A stretch of DNA of 64,000 nt from an uncultured Eggerthellaceae bacterium. Its GTDB lineage: Bacteria; Actinomycetota; Coriobacteriia; Coriobacteriales; Eggerthellaceae. Location: the NCBI GenBank assembly GCA_934617425.1, contig CAKTUD010000002.1, positions 235,073 to 299,072 of the forward strand. Direction: 5' to 3'. Numbering within the stretch: the stretch's first letter is position 1; each line of letters begins with the position of its first letter. The position numbers and the translations under genes are program-made. Of the stretch, positions 36,827 through 45,663 are shown piece by piece. Under the pieces are notes generated by a model that had not been told where the DNA came from, searched no databases, and saw only the letters and a program-made list of their open reading frames with translations.

Positions 36827-38686
36827 ATGCCGGTGCCTATAGAGCAGGCGTATTTGGTGCTTCGACAATATTTTGGATACGATGATTTTCGTCCAGGGCA
36901 AAAGGAGATCATCCAAGCGTTGCTTGAGGGGACCGACGCATTGGCGGTTATGCCGACAAGTGCGGGAAAATCGGTATGCTATCAGATTCCGGCTGTGCTG
37001 ATGTCCGGCGTTTCGCTCGTCATCAGCCCTCTTGTCTCTTTGATGGGCGACCAAGTGCGCAATTTGGCTGAGACGGGCATTTCGGCGGCGTGCGTTAACG
37101 GCATGATGTCTCCGCTTGAGCGGGGAGAGGTTTTTCGCAAGGCGCTCAAGGGCGAGTACGATTTGCTTTATGTCGCTCCTGAGCGTTTGAGCAATTTCGA
37201 GTTCATCGAGTTTGCTTACAGAGCCGAGATTCCGTTGGTTGCCGTCGACGAAGCCCATTGCGTTTCGCAATGGGGTCAGGACTTCCGCTCGGCTTATCTG
37301 GAGATAGGCGATTTCGTTAAAGGGATGCCCCGTCGTCCAGCCGTAGCCGCCCTTACTGCTACAGCGACCGAGCGTGTTCGCGCCGACATCGTTCGTCTGC
37401 TCGGTTTGCAAGACCCGCTGCAAATCGTCACTGGCTTCGACAGACCGAACCTTCATTTTGGGGTGGAGCGTTTGGAAAACAAGCGCAAGGTTGCGCGAAT
37501 CATCGATTATGCGCACCAGCACGAGGGCGAAACGGGGGTGGTTTATTGCAGCACGCGCAAAGACGTCGAACGCGTGCATGCAAGCCTTGTTGAGGCGGGT
37601 ATTTCAGCAACGCGCTATCATGCCGGCCTCGAAAAAGACGAACGCGATGAAAATCAGCGCGCTTGGATTGCCGACGAGGCTAAGGTGATGGTTGCCACCA
37701 ACGCTTTCGGCATGGGAATCGACAAGTCCGATGTACGTTTCGTCATCCATCACAACATGCCTTCGAGCATAGAGGCGTATTACCAAGAGGCCGGTCGTGC
37801 TGGTCGCGATGGTCTGCCGGGAGAATGCCTTTTGCTGTGGAACGACAGCGATTTGTCGACATGCCGCTATTTCCTTAGTAAAGGTTCGGAAAACGAGAAC
37901 ATGACCCCGGAAGAAGCGGAAATCGCCCTTGCTGCACGCCGGCGCATGCTTGCGGCTATGGAGGGCTATTGCCTTACCTGTGGATGCCTCCGCGATTATA
38001 TGCTGCACTATTTTGGTGATGAGACGGTGCGGCGGGATTCTGGTTGCGGGAATTGCCTTAATTGCGATGGCGGCTTCGAGGCGATTGACGTGACCGACGA
38101 GGCGCGTGCGGTGATGCGGTGCGTGCAAGAGCTTCGTGGCGAATTTGGAAAGGGAATCGTCGTTGATCTGCTGCGCGGCACTAATAAGACGCGTTTGGAA
38201 AACCTCGGGCTCATAGACAAAGCGAGTTTTGCCACGGTGTCCATGCCAGCACCGCAGCTCAAAGAGATCGTCGAGCTTCTTGCTGCTGGTGAGTATCTGC
38301 AGTTTAGCGAGGGGAAGTACCCGCTGCTTGGTTTTGGCCCGAATTTCCGTGCGGCGGCGATGCCGGGTTTTCGTTTGGAGATGAAGCGCATCGACCGCGC
38401 GAATAAGAAGTCTCCTGTTGGCGGTGCAAGGCATTCCGGCGCGCAGGTTGGCGCTGTAAAAGCCGACGAAGCGCTGTTCGAGCGGCTGCGCGCGTTGCGC
38501 GCCGAGATGGCCAAGGAGAACGGTATACCTGCTTATATGGTGTTCAGCAACGCGACCCTTATCGATATGAGTATTCGCAAGCCGGCAACTTTAGACGAGA
38601 TGCTCGAGGTGCCGGGTGTGGGTGAAAAGAAGCTGGAAACCTACGGTACGGCGTTTCTCGAGGAAATCGCGGCGTGTGAAAGCTAG
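36827..38686 (+). CDS. recQ: ATP-dependent DNA helicase RecQ
   Basis: A 619-residue 3'-5' helicase in recombination and repair. Motif 0 is FGYDDFRPGQKEII. Motif I is MPTSAGKSVCYQIP (TSAGKS in place of the usual TGGGKS). Motif II is DEAHCVSQWGQDFR and motif VI is QEAGRAGRDG. The RecQ zinc-binding cysteines lie at about 382-412 (CLTCGC and CGNCLNC), then a winged helix and an HRDC domain (about 545-615, ending LEVPGVGEKKLETYG). The ATG at 36827 has GGAG six bases upstream; 36815 is an alternative. Confidence 0.95.
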   Translation: MPVPIEQAYLVLRQYFGYDDFRPGQKEIIQALLEGTDALAVMPTSAGKSVCYQIPAVLMSGVSLVISPLVSLMGDQVRNLAETGISAACVNGMMSPLERGEVFRKALKGEYDLLYVAPERLSNFEFIEFAYRAEIPLVAVDEAHCVSQWGQDFRSAYLEIGDFVKGMPRRPAVAALTATATERVRADIVRLLGLQDPLQIVTGFDRPNLHFGVERLENKRKVARIIDYAHQHEGETGVVYCSTRKDVERVHASLVEAGISATRYHAGLEKDERDENQRAWIADEAKVMVATNAFGMGIDKSDVRFVIHHNMPSSIEAYYQEAGRAGRDGLPGECLLLWNDSDLSTCRYFLSKGSENENMTPEEAEIALAARRRMLAAMEGYCLTCGCLRDYMLHYFGDETVRRDSGCGNCLNCDGGFEAIDVTDEARAVMRCVQELRGEFGKGIVVDLLRGTNKTRLENLGLIDKASFATVSMPAPQLKEIVELLAAGEYLQFSEGKYPLLGFGPNFRAAAMPGFRLEMKRIDRANKKSPVGGARHSGAQVGAVKADEALFERLRALRAEMAKENGIPAYMVFSNATLIDMSIRKPATLDEMLEVPGVGEKKLETYGTAFLEEIAACES

Positions 38687-38784
38687 GCTAGACGTTTTGG
38701 CGAGATGAGCTTTCGATAGGGGATAAAGCAAGCATTTCGGCAAAGGCTAAGGCGAGCATCCCAGTAGGGCGGGCAACTCTAGTA

Positions 38785-40506
38785 TCAGAATGCGATTTCT
38801 TCGTTCATGGTGGCGTCAAACGAGCTGCGATCGATGTTTGCGCCTTGAATCTGCTGCGCAGCGCTTGTAGCGATTGAAGTCGAATAAGAGCCGGTTACGT
38901 TGACGGTGATGCTGCTCGACCCTTCCACTACGGTTTCGCCATCAACCACGATGTTCACCGCGTTGCCGTCGGTATCGACGATCTGCGCTCCGTCAGCGGC
39001 GTTCAGGTTCGAGATGGTGCAATCGTCGGTCACCACCCAAGTGGAACCGTCGTCGATGTTCACGGTGATTGGCGATTCGCTTGTGTTGCCGTCATCATTC
39101 GCTTCGATCGCGGCCGCGCCCGTCCACGTTGTCCCGTTTAGCAGATATAGATCGATAGAGCTTATGGTGTCGGCGCTTATGTTGCCGGCAAGCGTTTCGT
39201 TTATGCCGGTAAACGAAACGGCGGCGCCGTTTTTATCCGCGGAACCCCAATTGTTGGAATCGTTTCCTGCGGCGACAAGCAGGTTTGCCGCATCTGAATC
39301 GAAATCGAGCGTGGTGTTTTGCAGCACGATGTTCGCCTGCGTGTTGGTGCAGTAGAACATGGATCCCGACTGGATGGCGCTCGAAAGGATGGAGTCGACC
39401 GCTTCGAAACGGGCGGCTTCGCCTGTGGCGGTTTCTGCATCACCTGAGGTGCTTTGGTAGATGATGACGCCGTCGGCGATGGGGTCGCTTGCGGTTGCCT
39501 TGGTGAGGGTGCTGGTGAGATCGGAGTTGTAGATGCCAATGGTGTTGAGGCCCTCCATGCCTGCTATCTGGCTACCCGTTGCCGTGCCGGTGAGATTGCT
39601 TACTTCGATGGCTCCCGTTGAATAGATGAGCGGGGAGCCCGAGCCTGCCGTTTGGGCAGTGCTGTTGGAAGCCGACACGTACCCGCCGCCGCGGTCGGTG
39701 GCGAATGATGCGCAATGATCACCCTGGGTGTCGATGTCCATATCGTTTGCCACGATGCTCCCGCCATAGGTGGCATCGAGTCCGCGCGAATTGCCTGCAG
39801 TGGTGCTGATGCTTGTGTTGTCGGCGAATACGGTTGCGCCATCGGTTGCGAAGATGCCGTTGCTGCCTTCGGAGGTTGCTGAGAGCGTCGAATCGCTGAT
39901 GATCGCGGTGCTTTTTTCGCCTACGGCAAGCAAGATGGAATTCACGCCGTAGAAGTTGCACGAATCGCCATCGTCGGCGTCGCCCGATTTCTCGAGCGTC
40001 GAATCGTTGATGGTCAGGGCTCCGCCGTTTTCGGCAAGAGCGACATTCGTCAGACTCTCGCTTGCTTCGAGCGTTTTCCCGCTTATGATGTTTCCTTCTC
40101 CGTCGGCTGCGACGGTGGCGGAATAGTTGCCGCTGTAGTCGAAGGTTTGCGTATCGGCGCCGCCGGGACCATCTTGGCCGGGTGCTCCGTTTTGACCGCC
40201 CGGCTCGTCGGGGGCGCCTGCGCCTTTACCTGCATCGGGTGCATCGTTTGGCGTACCCGCGCCATTCGGGCCGCCGCTGCCGTTGGCGGACGCTTGTTGC
40301 GCGGGGATATTGCCTGGAAAGGTCGCGGCGGCTTGCGAGCTGCCCTGCATGGCATAGGCGATGCTGCCTGCGGTAAGCGTCGCGGCGAGGATTCCCGCCA
40401 AAGCCAGGACGCTTTTACGGGGCATGTTGCGGTGATCGAGCGTCGCGGTTGCAGCATCTGCGTTGTTTTCGTTTTCGAGGATTTTGCTCTTGTCGTTATC
40501 GTTCAT
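38785..40506 (-). CDS. Exported beta-helix-like repeat protein
   Basis: A 573-residue protein. A polar N-terminal tail (1-30) is followed by one hydrophobic segment (about 31-53, near SVLALAGILAATLTAGSIAYA), a signal anchor or long signal peptide. A Gly/Pro/Ala linker (about 70-115, collagen-like in composition) comes next. After it come about 400 residues of short Ser/Thr/Asn/Asp-rich strands such as GALTINDSTLEKSG and GGSIVANDMDIDTQG, in the rhythm of a right-handed parallel beta helix. No LPXTG sorting signal is seen, so anchoring may be through the N-terminal helix. Possible roles are adhesion or carbohydrate binding. GGAGG precedes the ATG. Confidence 0.75.
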   Translation of the reverse strand: MNDNDKSKILENENNADAATATLDHRNMPRKSVLALAGILAATLTAGSIAYAMQGSSQAAATFPGNIPAQQASANGSGGPNGAGTPNDAPDAGKGAGAPDEPGGQNGAPGQDGPGGADTQTFDYSGNYSATVAADGEGNIISGKTLEASESLTNVALAENGGALTINDSTLEKSGDADDGDSCNFYGVNSILLAVGEKSTAIISDSTLSATSEGSNGIFATDGATVFADNTSISTTAGNSRGLDATYGGSIVANDMDIDTQGDHCASFATDRGGGYVSASNSTAQTAGSGSPLIYSTGAIEVSNLTGTATGSQIAGMEGLNTIGIYNSDLTSTLTKATASDPIADGVIIYQSTSGDAETATGEAARFEAVDSILSSAIQSGSMFYCTNTQANIVLQNTTLDFDSDAANLLVAAGNDSNNWGSADKNGAAVSFTGINETLAGNISADTISSIDLYLLNGTTWTGAAAIEANDDGNTSESPITVNIDDGSTWVVTDDCTISNLNAADGAQIVDTDGNAVNIVVDGETVVEGSSSITVNVTGSYSTSIATSAAQQIQGANIDRSSFDATMNEEIAF

Positions 40507-40659
40507 GATGTCCTCCGTTTGGCTAACGAGATGATACCCAAATCATACGAGTGCTTCCTTAAAGCAGCCTGAAAGGCGCGTGACAAGCGCTCGTCCAATC
40601 TCGCCGCAGGCATTTCGCGCTGCGCTAAAATGGAGAGACCCGCTTGCGGAGGGAGCGAA

Positions 40660-40773
40660 ATGAAGAAACTCATCTTGACCGTCCACTTTAAGCTCGACGA
40701 CAGCGAAACGATCACGGTTCCAAACGCTTTCGGGGGGGGGTCAAGATACGCCCTCTCCACGGCCTTGCAATAG
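40660..40773 (+). pseudogene. 5' part of the DUF3237-Crp/Fnr gene, out of frame at a G9 tract
   Basis: An ATG at 40660 with a strong GGAGGG site encodes MKKLILTVHFKLDD and continues into NAFGGG, then meets a TAG at 40771. Across the run of nine G (40732-40740), switching to the next frame gives KIRPLHGLAIGSRFRGEVAPGG and continues directly into the 40794-41762 reading frame. One more G or two fewer would restore a single 1.1 kb gene. This is either a true frameshift, a phase-variable switch, or a homopolymer sequencing error. Confidence 0.75.
40732..40740 (+). repeat. Poly-G tract (nine G) inside the coding region
   Basis: Nine uninterrupted G within the 5' part of the DUF3237-Crp/Fnr gene, exactly where the frame breaks. 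A tract of 7 or 10 G would be in frame; the present length is not. Confidence 0.95.
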
Positions 40774-40793
40774 GAAGCCGTTTTCGGGGCGAG

Positions 40794-41762
40794 GTGGCTC
40801 CGGGCGGCGTCAACATCCAGATCGTCGGTAAGAACAACGTGCGGCGCATGAACGCGCATTTCGTGCTGATCGGCAAGGACGAGCGCAACGATCCCGCGCG
40901 CATTTACGTGGAGAACGACGGGTGGTTCAACGGGAGCATAGCGAATCAATTCCGCACGTCGCCTACGCTGCTTTCCGATAATCCGTCTCTTGCAGCGTAT
41001 TTTTCATCGCGCACGTTCGCGGGCGAGGGCGTGCGCATCGATCAAGGTGTCGAGATGCGCTTTTTCGAGGTCGATGAGATTCCCTCCGAAGGTCTTTCTG
41101 CCCATGCCATCGCCGACCTTTCGCGCTATGAGTATGTTCGCTTCGATAAAAACGATTACATCATCCGCCAAGGCGAGAAGGTCGATTACGCGTACTTTCT
41201 TGTAAGCGGCAAGGTGAAGGTGAGCAATTTAAGCTACAAAGGCGACACCATAGTCTACGATATGCGCCATGCGGATCGCTCGATTCGCTGCTTTTTGGGC
41301 GTGTTGTCTTCGTATCGCCCCGAGCGCATGCATCGCACGAGCTTCATCGCCTATACCGAATGCTATTGCTATCGTCTTTCGCGCGACGATGTGCGTAGCT
41401 ACATGCTCGAGCATCCCGATGTCCTCGAATCGTTCATGTCGCTGGTGATGGAACGCTATGCGCTGCTTGAGGACAACTATTTCTTCAAACAGGCGCGCAA
41501 CACGCCAGGTCAGGTGTGCTCGGCCATCATGACCTACATGGAGTTTCGCGAGGGAATGTATTGGATGTCGCCCGAGATGACCAACACCAAGATCTCGCGA
41601 CTTACCGGCGCGAATCGCGTGACGGTGGTGCGCATAGTGCAAGAACTTGTGCGGATGGGTCTTTTGGAGAAGACCGATGATGGTACGCGTATAACCGACA
41701 TCGACGCCATGAATGCCGTGGTGCGCGGAGACGTATCCGTTAAATACAACAGGCCGGCATAA
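40794..41762 (+). CDS. Crp/Fnr-family regulator fused to a DUF3237-like domain (main part)
   Basis: 322 residues in the open frame (from a GTG), probably the body of a 366- to 367-residue protein whose first 45 or so residues are in another frame. The N-terminal 110 residues resemble DUF3237 barrel proteins: RGEVAPGGVN, MNAHFVLIGKD, ARIYVENDG and a late FRTSPTLL. The C-terminal part is a Crp/Fnr regulator: a cNMP-type beta roll (RFDKNDYIIRQGEKVDYAYFLVSGKVKV) and a winged helix with TNTKISRLTGANRVTVVRIVQELVRMGLL. No Fnr-type Cys cluster is seen. It precedes the SLC13-like permease and hydrolase genes, which it may control. The DUF3237 call is mine from motif memory. Confidence 0.78.
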   Translation: MAPGGVNIQIVGKNNVRRMNAHFVLIGKDERNDPARIYVENDGWFNGSIANQFRTSPTLLSDNPSLAAYFSSRTFAGEGVRIDQGVEMRFFEVDEIPSEGLSAHAIADLSRYEYVRFDKNDYIIRQGEKVDYAYFLVSGKVKVSNLSYKGDTIVYDMRHADRSIRCFLGVLSSYRPERMHRTSFIAYTECYCYRLSRDDVRSYMLEHPDVLESFMSLVMERYALLEDNYFFKQARNTPGQVCSAIMTYMEFREGMYWMSPEMTNTKISRLTGANRVTVVRIVQELVRMGLLEKTDDGTRITDIDAMNAVVRGDVSVKYNRPA

Positions 41763-41985
41763 CGCTTTCCCAAACAACTCGAGATTTCCGTAGCTTAGGC
41801 AACACCCGCTTGCCCATCCATCCTCGTATCATTTGGTCATCGACGGGGGTGGGAAGCAAAAACAAGCCTCCCATCAGCAAAAACTTCTTTCATAGCAAAC
41901 AAAAGAACCAAAGGCGAGCGCTTTGGCCTTGCTGCGGTGTGCAAAAAACGAGGGTGGAATCAGAAAAGCGAGAGGAGTTGTAAAG

Positions 41986-43473
41986 ATGAGCGATTTGGCA
42001 AAAGAAGAAACAGGGCTTGGCAAAAAACGGAAAAGCGATGCGACGTATTGGATCAACACGGCTATCACAATCGCTTTGATGTGGGGCATCGGGTGCTTAA
42101 GCCCCTGGGGGAGCTTATCGCCTCTAGGAATGAAGGTGCTGGGCATCTTCATCGGGTTGCTTTACGGCTGGACGACGATCGGTTTCGTTTGGCCAAGCCT
42201 CATGGGCGTTATCGCCTTGGGTCTTTCGGGCTATCAAACGGTGCCGCAGGTTTTATCCGCCGGTTTCGGCGCGGCGCAGAACACGGTGGTGTGCTTCTTC
42301 CTCTTCGTGTTTGCGGCATATATGGATCGCATAGGCTTGAGCCATATCATTGCTAACTGGTTCATCAGCCGCAAGTTCTGCATCGGCAAGCCGTATCTGC
42401 TTACGCTGATGATCTTCGTCGCGGCATATGTTTTGGGTGCCACCATCAGCTTGTTCACGGCTATTCTGCTGTTGTTCAGCATCTTCTACAACATGTGCGA
42501 GACATTGGGGTACAAAAAGCTCGACAAGTATCCGGTTGTGGTTTTGTGCGGCATCGTCTATTCGGCAATGCTCGGCTTTGCGGTATTCCCGTTCAAGGCG
42601 GTTCAGATTTTGGTTTTGTCCTCGCTTGGTACGGCTTCGGGTGGTTTGACCGTCGATTTCGGCCAGTTCACCGTCACCATGCTGGCCGTCACCATCGTGT
42701 GCTTGGCTGCTTACATGGCTATCATGAAATTCGTCGTGCGTCCCGATGTGTCTAACTTCGACGGCGTGGGCGATATGTTCGAGGACTTGCGCAACACCAA
42801 GATGAACCAAGAACAGAAGATCGCCGCGGGCTTTTTGGTCTTCTTCATGATCGAGATGTTCATTCCCAGCGTGCTGCCCAAGGATTGGGTTATCACGCAG
42901 ATCTTCACTAACCTGAGTATCCCCGGCTCGTTGGCTTTGGTGCTCATGCTCATGGCGATGCTCAAGATCAAGGGCAAGGTGTCGTTCAACTACCAGGATT
43001 GCGCAACGCTCGGCACCAACTGGGATATGATCATCATGTTCGTGGCGACCATGCCGGTATCGGCTGCGATGAGCAACAAAGATGTCGGCGTTGTCAACTT
43101 TTTGGTTGAGCTCCTAAACCCGGTTCTCACCAACTTCAGCGGCATAGCGTTCTGCATCGTATTCTTGGCTATGGCGGCCATTCTCACCCAGGTTGCACAC
43201 AACTTGGTTCTAGCGGCGTTGCTGACCCCGATCCTGTACCAGTTCTGCGTGCAGCTTGGCGCCGATCCGCTGCTCATGTGCACGTTGTTCTCATTCGCCA
43301 TCGCAACCGCTGTGGCAACGCCTGGCGGCTCGGCAACGGCGGCTCTCATGTTCACAAACGATTGGATAGGACGTGCCAATTCCTACAAATATGGCTGGTT
43401 GATGGCGGGCTTGTCCTTGGCGGTCACCATAGTCGTCGGCTTGTCGTTTGGCTCCCTCGTGTTCGGCTTATAA
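41986..43473 (+). CDS. SLC13 (DASS)-family permease
   Basis: A 495-residue inner-membrane protein with about 12-13 hydrophobic segments in two inverted halves, consistent with the divalent anion:sodium symporter/ion transporter superfamily. GATISLFTAILLLFSIF and the late AVATPGGSATAALMFTND probably include the hairpin-tip motifs that bind Na+ and carboxylate. Likely substrates are dicarboxylates or other organic anions, but this is not certain. GAGGAG lies eight bases before the ATG at 41986; the in-frame upstream codon at 41923 lacks a site. It is 107 bases upstream of a phosphodiesterase-type hydrolase. Confidence 0.82.
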   Translation: MSDLAKEETGLGKKRKSDATYWINTAITIALMWGIGCLSPWGSLSPLGMKVLGIFIGLLYGWTTIGFVWPSLMGVIALGLSGYQTVPQVLSAGFGAAQNTVVCFFLFVFAAYMDRIGLSHIIANWFISRKFCIGKPYLLTLMIFVAAYVLGATISLFTAILLLFSIFYNMCETLGYKKLDKYPVVVLCGIVYSAMLGFAVFPFKAVQILVLSSLGTASGGLTVDFGQFTVTMLAVTIVCLAAYMAIMKFVVRPDVSNFDGVGDMFEDLRNTKMNQEQKIAAGFLVFFMIEMFIPSVLPKDWVITQIFTNLSIPGSLALVLMLMAMLKIKGKVSFNYQDCATLGTNWDMIIMFVATMPVSAAMSNKDVGVVNFLVELLNPVLTNFSGIAFCIVFLAMAAILTQVAHNLVLAALLTPILYQFCVQLGADPLLMCTLFSFAIATAVATPGGSATAALMFTNDWIGRANSYKYGWLMAGLSLAVTIVVGLSFGSLVFGL

Positions 43474-43579
43474 CAAGCTATAACAGAAAGCAAAAGACAT
43501 ATCCCGCTTTGGGGTTTTCTAAAGGCTCCCAAGCGATTCCTAAAAACAAAAAGCGAATCCCTAACAGAAGGAGGACGAA

Positions 43580-45586
43580 ATGAGCGACAAAAAGAAACTG
43601 CTTATCCTAGGCATCGATGGTTTGGATCCGCATTTGGTCAATAAATACATCGCGGAAGGTCTTATGCCCAACACGGTCGAATTCTTGAAGCGCGGCGCTG
43701 CGAACAAGGGGCTTGAGATGATCGGCGGACATCCCACGGTTACTCCGCCCATGTGGACCACCTTGGCAACGGGCGCAACCCCGCACGTGCATGGCATCAC
43801 CGGCTACTACCGCCACGACGAGAACCATCGCGACGTGCTGAAATACAACTTCGATTCGCAGAATTGCCACGCCGAGCAGCTATGGAACGTCACCGCCGAA
43901 GCAGGCCTTAAAACCCTTGTTTGGCATTGGCCTGGCTCGTCGTGGCCTCCTTCGAGCGATTCTGAGAACCTCTATGTCATCGACGGCACGCAACCGGGCG
44001 GTATCAACGTCGGCACCGGCCAGGTGGATGCCGAGCTCTTGGTTGCCGGCAACGTGAAGGTCGAGGCGGTTTCTTTCCGCACCAAGGCCGCTGCCGACAT
44101 GAGCGTGCCGTGCTTCATCACCGGCATGGAGGCCGAAAAGCCCGAGGGCGACGACATGAATCTCATGGCAAATCGCCTTACCGTGAAGGAGACGAAGCGC
44201 GTTTGCACCGAGCGTGCCGAGATCGTGCAGAACCTCTCCGAGACCCCGATGGATATGGTGAGCACGCCCATCAAGCCCGCAAGCGGCTGGGCAAACGCTC
44301 CGAAAGATGCGCTCGAGTGCACCATACTGCTGTCGCAGGGCTACATTCGTCGTCCTTGCCTGATCCTCAAGAACGAAGAGGACATATACGACGCCATCGC
44401 CGTGTACAAGAGCAAGAAGGCCGAAGAGCCCATCGTCACGCTGAAGAAGGATGTGTTCGTTCAGGACATCGTCGACGAGGCCGTGAAGGGCGAGGAGCGC
44501 ATCGCATGCAACCGCAGCGCGCGCTTGCTCGAAATGGATGAAGACGGCACGAAGTTCCGCATGTGGATCAGCTCTGCCATGGATTTCAACGACGACACCG
44601 TTTGGAGCCCCAAGAGCATGCTGAAGACAGTAGTCGAAAACGTCGGCTATCCGCAGCCGGTATGCTTGGCAGGCGGGTCGGACGCGACCTTGGTTTCGAA
44701 GTGCATGCGCGAAAGCTGGGACCACTCTGCCGCTTGGAACGCCAAGGGCATAAAGTACATGGCGCGTGAACAGGGCTTCGACGTCATTTTCTCGCATTTC
44801 CACAACGTCGACATGCAGGGCCACATGCTCATCGCGCATCTCAAGCGCGGCAGCGCTCTTTCGCCGGAAACCTGCCAGAAGCTTTGGGCCGATGTTTACG
44901 TGCAAACCGACAACTACATCGGCGAGTTCCTGCCGATGCTCGACGAAGGCTGGGACATTCTCATCGTCTCCGACCATGGTCAGACCACGCCTGAGCATGA
45001 TCCGCAATATTGGCAGCTCGATACCGGCGGCGTGTGTGCCGTGGCGCTCAAAAACCTCGGCTACACCGTGCTTAAAAAGGACGAGAACGGCAACGAGATC
45101 AAGGAAATCGATTGGGACAAGACCACGGCCCACACCGCTTCGTATTGCCATATCTTCCTGAACGTAAAGGGTCGCGACCCGCATGGCATCGTCGATCCGG
45201 CCGATAAGTGGGATCTGGAAGAAAAGATCATCACCGACCTGTATAACCTGCGCAGCCCCGAAACAGGCAGGCGAATCGTCTCGCTGGCGCTGCACAACAA
45301 AGATGCCGTGCTTATGGGCGACGGCGGTCCTGACAGCGGCGACATCGTCTTCTACATCGCCGAGGGCTATACGGCTGATCATGCCGACAGTTTCTCGACT
45401 ACCGATGGCGCATGCGGCACCTCGGTTCGCTCGGTGTTCATGGCGGCGGGTCCCGGTATCAAGAAGAACTACCTCACCGACCGCATCGTTCGCCACATGG
45501 ACGTCACGCCTACGGCTGCAACGCTGCTCGGCGTGCGCATGCCCGCCCAGTGCGAAGGCGCTCCGGTCTATCAAATCTTCGAGTAG
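43580..45586 (+). CDS. Alkaline phosphatase superfamily hydrolase (type I phosphodiesterase/nucleotide pyrophosphatase)
   Basis: A 668-residue metal-dependent hydrolase without a signal peptide, thus cytoplasmic. Metal ligands appear in LGIDGLDPHL (near residue 12), in VSDHGQTTPEHD (near 460) and in SHFHNVDMQGHM (near 405). The likely nucleophile Thr is in HPTVTPPMWTTLATG (near residue 52). Such enzymes cleave phosphate or sulfate monoesters or diesters, and some are phosphonoacetate hydrolases or phosphoglycerate mutases. Placement after an SLC13-like permease suggests it processes the imported compound. AGGAGG precedes the ATG, and a strong terminator follows. Confidence 0.88.
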   Translation: MSDKKKLLILGIDGLDPHLVNKYIAEGLMPNTVEFLKRGAANKGLEMIGGHPTVTPPMWTTLATGATPHVHGITGYYRHDENHRDVLKYNFDSQNCHAEQLWNVTAEAGLKTLVWHWPGSSWPPSSDSENLYVIDGTQPGGINVGTGQVDAELLVAGNVKVEAVSFRTKAAADMSVPCFITGMEAEKPEGDDMNLMANRLTVKETKRVCTERAEIVQNLSETPMDMVSTPIKPASGWANAPKDALECTILLSQGYIRRPCLILKNEEDIYDAIAVYKSKKAEEPIVTLKKDVFVQDIVDEAVKGEERIACNRSARLLEMDEDGTKFRMWISSAMDFNDDTVWSPKSMLKTVVENVGYPQPVCLAGGSDATLVSKCMRESWDHSAAWNAKGIKYMAREQGFDVIFSHFHNVDMQGHMLIAHLKRGSALSPETCQKLWADVYVQTDNYIGEFLPMLDEGWDILIVSDHGQTTPEHDPQYWQLDTGGVCAVALKNLGYTVLKKDENGNEIKEIDWDKTTAHTASYCHIFLNVKGRDPHGIVDPADKWDLEEKIITDLYNLRSPETGRRIVSLALHNKDAVLMGDGGPDSGDIVFYIAEGYTADHADSFSTTDGACGTSVRSVFMAAGPGIKKNYLTDRIVRHMDVTPTAATLLGVRMPAQCEGAPVYQIFE

Positions 45587-45608
45587 ATCGCCTTGCCGCT
45601 AAAACGAA

Positions 45609-45647
45609 GGGAGGCTTCCGGCATAAAACCGGAAGCCTCCCTTTTTT
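45609..45647. terminator. Strong bidirectional terminator between convergent genes
   Basis: GGGAGGCTTCCGG (45609-45621) and CCGGAAGCCTCCC (45629-45641) form a 13-bp perfect stem with a 7-base loop, followed by TTTTTT on the plus strand. It serves the hydrolase gene, and its reverse may help the convergent transporter gene. Confidence 0.93.
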
Positions 45648-45663
45648 CGTTTGCTACAGATGC

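Noticed and set aside
35930..37579. Minus-strand open frame of 549 codons across the MFS and recQ genes
   Set aside because: It covers two unrelated genes in antisense and its translation is rich in Arg, His and Gln, as is typical of shadow frames.
40503..40949. Minus-strand open frame of 148 codons over the DUF3237-Crp/Fnr region
   Set aside because: It is antisense to conserved coding sequence and has an unlikely composition; its start has no ribosome-binding site.
43880..45574. Minus-strand open frame of 564 codons opposite the hydrolase gene
   Set aside because: It is a mirror of a well-supported enzyme gene; high GC removes stops from the opposite strand.
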